Below are positions 56,486 to 64,000 of a stretch of DNA of 64,000 bases, piece by piece. This DNA is from Mermis nigrescens (Eukaryota > Nematoda > Enoplea > Mermithida > Mermithidae). A program made the position numbers and the translations under genes. Location: NCBI GenBank assembly GCA_036768485.1, contig JAVLUZ010000154.1, forward strand, positions 4,355,552-4,419,551, read 5' to 3'. The notes below the pieces were generated by a model. That model had not been told where the DNA came from and searched no databases. It saw only the letters and a list, made by a program, of their open reading frames with translations. Position 1 is the first letter of the stretch, and each line of letters opens with the position of its first letter.

Positions 56486-56729
56486 TATAAAAATACCTAT
56501 TTAAGCCTTAGTCAGGCCCGTATCTGGGATTCTGTTTAGAGGAGGCACACCAAAGATTTTATTTAAAACATAAGAGAGACCAACGGATCAAACTTGGTTA
56601 ACAAATTTGGCCACTAAGATACCTTAGATATGATGGTAATTCAATGGAAACTTTCTCCTTTAGGGCTGGGGGTTTCTGCTGGCATGACATGCTCAAACGT
56701 CCACCTATTGGGTCCGGAAGAATTTTGTA

Positions 56730-59130
56730 AAAAGAGCACTTCACTTCTAAATCTTAATAAATTTTTGCAAAATCTGTCAAATCACAGTTTTGAATTCACC
56801 CTAAACAGGGCAAAGTTCTTCAGCAAGTTCATAACCATCGCCAAAATAATGCTGTCATTCTTGCTTCTTCAACAAATCTTATTTTCTTCATAAAAACTGT
56901 GAAGAACAGTAGGCATAGATGCAAAACACGTTTTAGGTTGTATAAAGACAGAAAATGGTGCCGTAAACCGCATGCTTGGGACTATCTGAATTCTAATAAC
57001 AATTTTGAAATTGTCACTAAACGACAAATTTTTTTCAGTTATTTTCGGCTTGAAAGCAAATGGAAGTAAAGCCGTTCTCAGTTTTCATTTGGAGTGGGCT
57101 ATGTGCTTTTTTATCCCCCTAGAATATGGTCCGGACTTAGTTCATAGATGAAAATTATTTATTTACCCTCTTTCACTGAGCTCGGAAAGAGAGATAAAAC
57201 TGACTCCTAACATATTGTATTCTGACAATTCACATTTTAAAACCAAAATACATAGCCCTATAAAGTACTAGCTACACAGTAAAATTGCAAGCGTCTTTGA
57301 AACTAACTTCAACTCTAACAGGCATAGATGGCAGATGCCTGAAGCGACCTATATGCTGAATGTGATAACGCGACCGAATATGGCTGCAAGATATTGCTGC
57401 AGCATTGCACAGCGTGCCCATTGAAATTTTCATTCTAATGCATGAAAAGAATCGTGCTGAAAGAAAATGTTATGTACGTTTTGAAAAAGAGAATCAAACC
57501 ATGCGACACATTTTGATGTTCCTTGAACTTATATGCCCGTTTTGGTTCAGTCTATGGAATTGAGAAAAAATATAAGAGAAACGGGGTAGGACGCCATCTT
57601 CTTCAATTCAAGAAAAGTTTCATAAAAGTTAGTGAATAAAAGTAGAGAGCATAAAGGATTTTCCATACTTTCCAACATAGAATCCAAATTTTGATCAATT
57701 CAATAAGATGAATTAGGCTTATCTTTTTTCAAGACAAAGCAAACTTGAGAATTGTTTTATCTGCATCTCTTGCTGACGGATGCATTTCAATTTTTGAGTC
57801 GCAAACTACGAGTGGGCGGCACCAAAGTTTTGGGCAACATTTTTTCAAATGTCAAAATGGCTTTAAAAATAGTTGTGTGGCGAAAAAAACACAATTTTTT
57901 TAATGTTCCTCATTGAGCACTCCATTGTCATGAAAAAATTGCAAAAAAAAACAAAAAAAATTTTAAAAATTGAATTCTGGGCTGATATTTGGGTTTCAGG
58001 GGGGGGATATTTTAATTTCTGGGAAGGGGTGCATACCCTAAACCTCCCATACCCAAGTTGAACCTAATGCTGAACATAAAAAATCAGACAAATCTTGGTT
58101 CTGAATTCGCTCTGTATTCACCCTAAAATAGTCAATGTTCATCAGCAAATTCTAATCATCGCCAAAAAATTGTTGTCATTCTTGTTTATGCATAAATTCT
58201 GAGCAGAACGGCAGACATGCTAAAAATGCTTAAGGTTGTACAAATTATAGTTGTGAAATTACACACAAAGTGCCAGAAGTCGTTTGTGGTCATTCTTACA
58301 TTTCATTTTGAAAGTCTGAAAGGGCATTTTACCACCTATCCCCCTGTATATGAGCCTATGCTTTGAGCTAGGGTTAGAACAGGAACTATGTGCTCTGCAG
58401 GTATGTTGGTAGGATACTTAATCAGTGATACTGACATACAAAACCTTTAAAATAAATTCATAACAATGCGCTGGAAGAATTGAAAGCTGTGAATGAATGA
58501 CATATGTTTAAGCTATAATGCTGAAGACACAAGTCCCCACCTGATCAAAGTGAAATTATTTTCTCATAGCTATTTATGTTCTGATCAAACTAAAACGGAT
58601 GAGAGTACCTCTTTAAAAAATATAATACAACAAGAAGCACGACAGCCTTCTGTATAGTTGTAACTTTGATTCATCTGAAATGTCTGGAAATAGTAAACTT
58701 GCTTATGGAACAGAAAATTATTGTGCACTATGCCTCAAAAATCAAATTAAGTCAGTAATTATTAGTTACAAATGGACATCTTGTTTGACTGTTTATGCTA
58801 AAAAAGTGCCACAACACACAGTCTGCAGTAGTGCATAGCTGAATTTTCAAAAATTGCGTCCCCTCTCACTCGTCCCCCTTGTGAGAAGTCAATACAAACC
58901 CTCTTGAACAAATCTCACTTTCTGCATAAAAACTTGCAAAGCAGAAGAATTAGATGCAAAATACGATTTAGATTACAAAAACTAAAAATGGATCATTTAA
59001 ATTGTTAGCTTGGAACTAAATAGACTGTAATTAAAATTGAGAAAAGTTGATGTGAAGCGCCAAACCTTTTTACAATTTTTGGCTAAAACAACTGAATGAG
59101 GGAGTCAAGGGAAAAATCATCCTCATTTTA
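56730..59130 (+). repeat. Three dispersed copies of repeat family G
   Basis: Related segments at about 56730-57130, 58080-58380 and 58880-59130 share AATTCACCCTAAA, CAGCAA...ATCATCGCCAAAA, TGTCATTCTTG, CATAAAAACTGTGAAG and GATGCAAAACACG-like phrases. Old copies; unknown origin. Otherwise this interval is gene-free. Confidence 0.45.
57806..58060 (+). repeat. Family A repeat
   Basis: Plus-strand copy lying between family G copies. It starts GAGTGGGCGGCACCAAAG; its end is altered to CCCATACCCAAGTTG. Confidence 0.75.
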
Positions 59131-59165
59131 TTCTGTGAGGCATGTGCCCATAGGCCTTAAATATG

Positions 59166-59303
59166 ATGGTATGGCTAAAAAACAATATGTTTCTCATCAA
59201 GCACTATCTACCGGCACTTGTAAAAAACAAAAATTTTAAAAATTGAATTCTATGAGGGGGTATTTTGCTTCGGGAGGGTGGCTACCCCTCACGCCCAGGT
59301 ATG
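59166..59303 (+). repeat. Family A repeat, 5'-truncated
   Basis: Only the second half is present, from GATGGTATGGCTAAAAAAC to TCACGCCCAGGTATG. Confidence 0.7.
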
Positions 59304-60160
59304 CCCGTGCCACCCTATCCCTAGATACAGCTCTGCTTCCCACACTACCTTGGCTACTGCGCTAAAGGTTCTTGAAGGCGAGAACAGCGCATGCGAGTCA
59401 TTCACCTATAGTACAAAAGAATTCAAGTATTGATATTGCAGTAAATCATACCACTTGCTCAAGTTGTTTTTGCACACTTGATAGCACTAAGTTTTCGCTA
59501 AGTTCCAACACAAAATTTACTTCCGATGAAATTACACTAAAATTCAGTTTTATTTGCAACACAATACTAAATTTTGCATTACTTTACCAATTTTTCTAAG
59601 AGTGCCAAGAAGAAGCTAAAAATGCTTTTAAAACCAACACTTTTTACAAGTTTTGCAAAAGATTCAGCAGTGCTAGGGGGAGGTTGCAGCCTTTTGTGGT
59701 GGGTGAGCTGTTATATGAGGAGGGTTGTCAAAATCCCCTCAACCCGCCAAGAGCATGTATAGTTGCATTTAGCTCCACAATTCATGAAAATTCCTATTTT
59801 GACCAGATACAGATTTGTGCAAGAGTAGTAACGTGCGCTGGTCTGGCACATACTATACGCCATAGTGCACCTGCACTTAAAGCGCCCGCTTTGAAAACCA
59901 GGGCTATAGCTGTGCATTTAGTCAACGTCAGGGGTATGTGTTAAGCAGGGCGCTTTAGCTGTGTGTCGAGTCAGCGCCCAGGGGGGGTGTATTATTCAAT
60001 TGAGCTCATAGCATCATTCAAGTGACGTGACCCCCTTCAAGTACACAGTATTTTCTCGCTTATTACGATAAGCTTAAGATTTCGGGTGCATGTACATATG
60101 AATAAGGGAAATGCAATTACGTACCTATCTGTGCTTGTTCTTTTATGCATAGTGACGTAG
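59304..60160. other. Gene-free stretch
   Basis: No supported gene. AGCGCCC and AGGGCGCTTTAGCTGTG words recur near 59870-59970 without a clear period. Confidence 0.35.
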
Positions 60161-60254
60161 CTATTTTTTGTGCTACCTAGGTATAAAGAGCTGTAATAAG
60201 TCGCGCAGCACTTGTTTGGAGTGTAGACTAGGTCGCGCTGATTGTCTTATTGGT

Positions 60255-61255
60255 ATGGAAAGTTTACTGCCAAACATTCTGTTACGCGTTTTTTCCAATT
60301 TGGACGTAAAAGATTGTTTAAATCAGAGGCTTTATGCAAAAAATTGGGTTTCATGTTATTCAAAAATTTTGATGCCCCTTTTCCAAGCAAATTTTACATT
60401 ACATGCCAAGATTATTGAAAATGTTAGACTTCATAATTATACGAGGAGCGTTTATTGTGCTGGTAATCCCAACAATGAGTTGGCGTTATATCCGGTCATA
60501 GGCGGTTCCAAGGTTGAGTTGCTAATTGTGCAGTTTTGAGAAACTGCATGCTGAGAGGAAAATGTCATCGGTACACGCGGATGCACTGGAAAGATTGAAC
60601 CGGAGACATTATCATTGTCAAACGTCGAAATTAATGCATATTGGGGATGTCGTATATTAGATCGGTTTTTGGAATTGATTCGGAAAAACGATTGTTGATT
60701 TTACACGATGCTAGATTTAAGTTTACATTTTTGCCGACGGCGGTGGTCAAACCAATTAAAGATGCTCACCATGACGCATGTGCACCTTAACCCGCATTTT
60801 CCTGAATTTATTCGTCGCTTAGATCTGGAAAAGATTATTTTAAATACGGTAATTGTACCGAGAGAATATGACTCTATACGGTGTAATGCTTATTTAAATT
60901 ATACGCGTTTAAGTTTATTGTCACTTGATTTCGCTGATGAATGTCTTCTTCTCCGAAAATCCTCTTCAAAAACTATTAATATGAGACTGTTTTGAAGATA
61001 TCATTCACAATTTGTATTTGAAGTAGCGCGATAATATGATTGATGTTTGTTTTAACTTGAATCAAATTTATGACGATGATGGAGAATTTGTCGATTATAT
61101 TGTTCCTTTATATGATCGTATTAATTTTTATAAATTGGAAATGAAAAGCCACCATCTAATATCGATTGGCAAATTGTAAATTATTTGTGTTTAAAAACAA
61201 AAATTACATTGCGTAATTGTGACAACTTTTTCTGACTCCTTCTTTCCAATAAAAG
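60255..61255 (+). pseudogene. F-box-like protein pseudogene
   Basis: The frame opens upstream (60168) and the likely start is the Met at 60255. It begins MESLLPNILLRVFSNLDVKD, which has the LPxxxLxxVFSxLxxxD pattern of an F-box. This domain recruits Skp1 in SCF ubiquitin ligases. Downstream are leucine-rich phrases (LSLSNVEINAYWGCRIL, LSLLSLDFADECLLL), as in F-box/LRR proteins. Stops at 60537-60539 and about 60694-60696, at least two frame changes and a further stop at 60993-60995 break it. The open stretch then resumes from about 61038 to 61180. An AATAAA at about 61248-61253 may be its old poly(A) signal. Either a decayed host gene or one with introns I have not resolved. Confidence 0.5.
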
Positions 61256-61260
61256 CAATA

Positions 61261-61869
61261 AGAGTTTACTCAGCACAAAAAATGTGCACAAAGAAATGGG
61301 GTTTTATGATACATAAGAAGGGGGTTACAATCCTCTTTTAAGCTCAAGGGTCTACTAAAAGTACCTAGTAATTGCTTTTTATAAAGCGCTAAGAATTGAC
61401 CCAGTGGGGTTAATCACAAATGCTGATTAATGAATCGTCGTAAGCAGAAAATTTAAATTAATTAGCCACAAGCTGAGAGTATGTTTAAAAATGATTAATG
61501 CTTTTTCAATTAGCAGGGTATACAAAACAGACTTTGCTGGGGTACATGTGTTTGAAAATGATGCTAGATATTTAATGAGCGCACGTTTGGGCGCCTAGGA
61601 GGAGATAATGATCATTAAAATACGTCATCAAAATATTGAGTACTATTCGCGCTAAAATTGCTATACGTTTAAACGCAGCACCCCACAATAAAAAATAATA
61701 TGTATTATACTAAAACTAATTAAGATACGTCTAAGAAAAGGCATAATATACGCGCATAAACGCAGCGCTCTAGTATAAAATATACAGCTTACATCATTAA
61801 ATTGTAAAGTACTACCCAACTACAACTAATCAAAATACATCAGCTAAGAACATGCTTTTTAATGGTGAA
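61261..61869. other. Gene-free stretch between converging genes
   Basis: AT-rich DNA between the F-box-like relic (+) and the PC4-like gene (-); nothing supported. Confidence 0.4.
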
Positions 61870-61980
61870 TCACTGCGGCTGACTCGGAAAAAAGAAAACA
61901 TTGGGATAACGATCCCAATTGCCATCAATGGGCCGTAAATAGGAAACAGCATCCTCCACCTGATCTTTTTGTCTATCGTT

Positions 61981-62183
61981 CTGACCTAATTGCGAATTCA
62001 ATGAGTATAAATTTTAGAAAAATGGAAAATAAAACTCACTCAAAAAGATCAGCGCTGGCGGCGGTTATATTCCCCTCGCCTAAAATAAATAGTGTGCTCA
62101 TAAATTACGCAACCTAGAAGGGTATTGTTGAAAATGAGTTACACTAGCGTTACAGAGCTGATATATGTGGTTTAATAGCTAAC
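61981..62183 (-). other. Predicted intron 2 of the PC4-like gene
   Basis: GT...AG intron (GTTAGC to GGTCAG), phase 0, 203 bases, with in-frame stops inside. Removing it joins two open segments. Confidence 0.45.
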
Positions 62184-62242
62184 TTGCGTTTTCTCATTGG
62201 GAACAGGTGTAGCAGCGCTCGTTTTCACCACCACTGGGTCGC

Positions 62243-62449
62243 CTGAATGTTATTAACAATTTAAATTGAAAAGCACACATTTAAATTTAAGCCTTCACTT
62301 TAAGTATCTTCATCATCGTCAAGTTTTATTAAAAATCAAAAAAGTTATTATGTGTTTTTGACGTTGGTACTTTCATGGCCTCTAAGATTCCTAAAATTAG
62401 GCTCTAGGTAATAATAACAAGTTGGAAAATATGCAAATTACACTAGTAC
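62243..62449 (-). other. Predicted intron 1 of the PC4-like gene
   Basis: GT...AG intron (GTACTAG to CATTCAG), phase 1, 207 bases. The 59-base exon it precedes is open throughout. Confidence 0.45.
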
Positions 62450-63043
62450 CTGCTATACCAAAGACAGCTTTAGCAATATCGTCCTTCTGCCTGTGCCACG
62501 CCTGACACTGGGTGGGTGTCAGCTCAATTTTTGTTTTTAGTATCGTTTTTCAATACCAAGAGCTTGTTATCCTTGTCAATCGAAACATAGGTTTCATAGC
62601 CCAAATCTACTGCCTCCATTGGAACGTTAAACATCAGGGCATTAAAACAACTATCGAACAAATTAACTAGCTTTATCATACTGAAAGCGCATCAAGTTAA
62701 TGCCATGAGTCGTAGGGTAAAGGGGCAATTTTCCAAAATTTTGACACGCATGAAATCCAATGCTAGTAACACCTTTCCACTTGAAACTATGCAATACATG
62801 CTGTTTCCGAGGCTAAACTCAACTCTGTTTGACATTCTAGAGAAAGATATAGCTGAAACGTACTGAATGGTAAGGGGTTGAGTCAAAATAATGAGCTAAA
62901 TGAGCTTGAAAATCGCATATACTGCTTAATGACATCAAGTGCTGCAAAAGCTCTCCCACCACGGTACCGCCTGATGACGTCACCAAACCAACGTAAATGT
63001 GAAAAAACGATGTATCTGTGCAATTTTATTTAAGAAACGTACA

Positions 63044-64000
63044 CTAAACAGAATAGTCAAAAAATACTTGACGAGTATGATCAATCATAAGCAAGGAATC
63101 AAATTCACCGTAAATTATACACTATATGCCGCCAATGGGTAGGGCTTTTCCAAACTGCATTTCCAAGCTCGTTGTTCCTTCTGCATCAATTCCCATGTAT
63201 TGGTGTTGGTACCATTGGCACTGAGCTCAAAGACAAAAAAGTGCTCTCATTTTTGAATCTTCCCACATTGATAGTGTTTCCTTTGTCATCCGTGCAAATC
63301 CTGGGGCCTTCAAACAGCTGAACATAGGCTCGAAGAAATTGATTATCATCGAAATTCAGTTTGTAAGGAGTCGAAGGTACGCTCGCCACGCCACTGACAA
63401 TTTTGATTTCGGAAATTCCAAAATCTCGAAATTCAAAGGGTGATAGCACATAAGACCCCTTGCTGCTTCCGCATTGACCATACCAACAATTAAACGTCTT
63501 TAGTAATGAGCCGCTGAACAACGAGTTTAAGGTGTTGATCATCGGTTTTCCCGTAATGTGCAGCATTGTGATTTGTGTGCGCCTGATTGTGTACTTTAAA
63601 GTGGTGTGTTGTAGCATCGACTCAATGGCGAGCGAGATTCTTCAGCGACTTCAACTTTTTTAATGTAGAAACACATTTTTCTAGACTTCAATGGTTGGTT
63701 TATGAGGGGTTTTGGGCGTTGTCTATCAAGCAAAACTTGTCAGCATTTCTGTACAACTCAAGGCAATTCACACTGGGATTAATCAAAATCTCTCCTGAAA
63801 CAATAAATCCGCATGTATGGGGGCCATCACCTTCAATCCATGCGCTATTCTTTTGAAAATATCCATTCTTTTGAAATAACCGTGTTTTTGGCCCATTTGC
63901 TCGTCATCATGTTCGTGTAGTACATGGTACAGTTTAATAATTTTCTTTGCGTCTCTACCAAAATTTAGCTCAGTTTCTAAAAACAATCAAAAAGGCGTAT
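63044..64000 (-). pseudogene. F54H12.2-like Polinton major capsid protein relic
   Basis: Read on the minus strand from the window edge: IHADLLFQERF (about 63783-63820), then one frame over LINPSVNCLELYRNADKFCL (about 63690-63765), then KYTIRRTQITMLHITG, NSLFSGSLLKT and SPFEFRDFGISEIKIVSG, then NDNQFLRAYVQLFEG-like (about 63325-63365) and GNTINVGRFKNESTF (about 63235-63280). Another frame follows, with GTTSLEMQFGKALPIGGI and IIYGEFDSLLMIDHTRQV, ending at TAG 63044-63046. This order and these phrases match invertebrate F54H12.2-like proteins, which I take to be the double-jelly-roll capsid protein of Polintons. At least three frameshifts and one in-frame stop disable it. The N-terminal part lies beyond the window. 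Confidence 0.7.

Larger units (their letters stand above)
61870..62886 (-). pseudogene. Candidate three-exon gene with two PC4/p15-like segments
   Basis: The minus-strand frame runs from 62886 to 62524 with one TGA (62692-62694). A single-base shift in an A-run (about 62527) leads to an open stretch ending at 62450. There GCAG|GTACTAG is a donor; CATTCAG|GC at 62243/62242 is an acceptor; CAA|GTTAGC at 62184/62183 is a donor; GGTCAG|AAC at 61981/61980 is an acceptor. Splicing keeps frame (introns 207 and 203 bases) and ends at TGA 61870-61872. The protein has LGNSMYCIVSSGKVLL...PFTLRLMALT and later ELTPTQCQAWHRQKDDI, resembling the strand and helix ends of PC4 single-stranded-DNA-binding domains. 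Lying just downstream of the capsid relic, it may be its Polinton neighbour. Assignment is inference. Confidence 0.45.

Overview
This is animal (metazoan, probably invertebrate) nuclear DNA: AT-rich, gene-poor, with long (AAT)n and (CA)n microsatellites, hAT-type and foldback transposons, dozens of short dispersed repeats, and two Polinton/Maverick relics. I cannot name the species. No tRNA, rRNA, CRISPR or bacterial-type operon was seen.

Positions 89-12962 hold the main object: a 12.9 kb Polinton-like element with the hallmarks of that class (AG...CT termini, perfect 6-bp target-site duplication TCGGCT at 83-88 and 12963-12968, a protein-primed family-B DNA polymerase). Its architecture is unusual. 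The whole element is one inverted repeat: two arms of about 6.4 kb meet head-to-head near 6567, and each arm carries a terminal hairpin, a roughly 110-bp tandem array, a TATA promoter with a 20-bp palindrome, a polymerase gene, a hairpin array, a structured element, 22-bp arrays and a central minisatellite. No integrase, protease, packaging ATPase or capsid gene is present. The polymerase is split into three reading frames at the same two sites in both arms. The C-terminal catalytic ORF encodes the same 440 residues in both arms, with only synonymous differences found.

Positions 12969-59310 are repeat-rich intergenic DNA: sixteen copies of a roughly 240-bp MITE-like repeat (family A); a 2.8 kb non-autonomous hAT element (17498-20324, 8-bp duplication GACGCAAC) filled with a 178-bp satellite; a 1.3 kb foldback element (26084-27409) carrying the same satellite; two small hAT-like MITEs; degraded coding relics including an RNase H-like one near 27.4-29.2 kb; a long AT-rich tract; two long (AAT)n tracts; and several minor repeat families.

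Positions 60168-64000 contain coding relics: an F-box-like pseudogene on +, then on - a candidate three-exon gene with two PC4/p15-like segments (61870-62886), and upstream of it a broken F54H12.2-like gene, the family I take to be the Polinton major capsid protein (63044 to the window edge). The window therefore has a replication-gene-only palindromic Polinton at one end and a capsid relic of a Polinton at the other.
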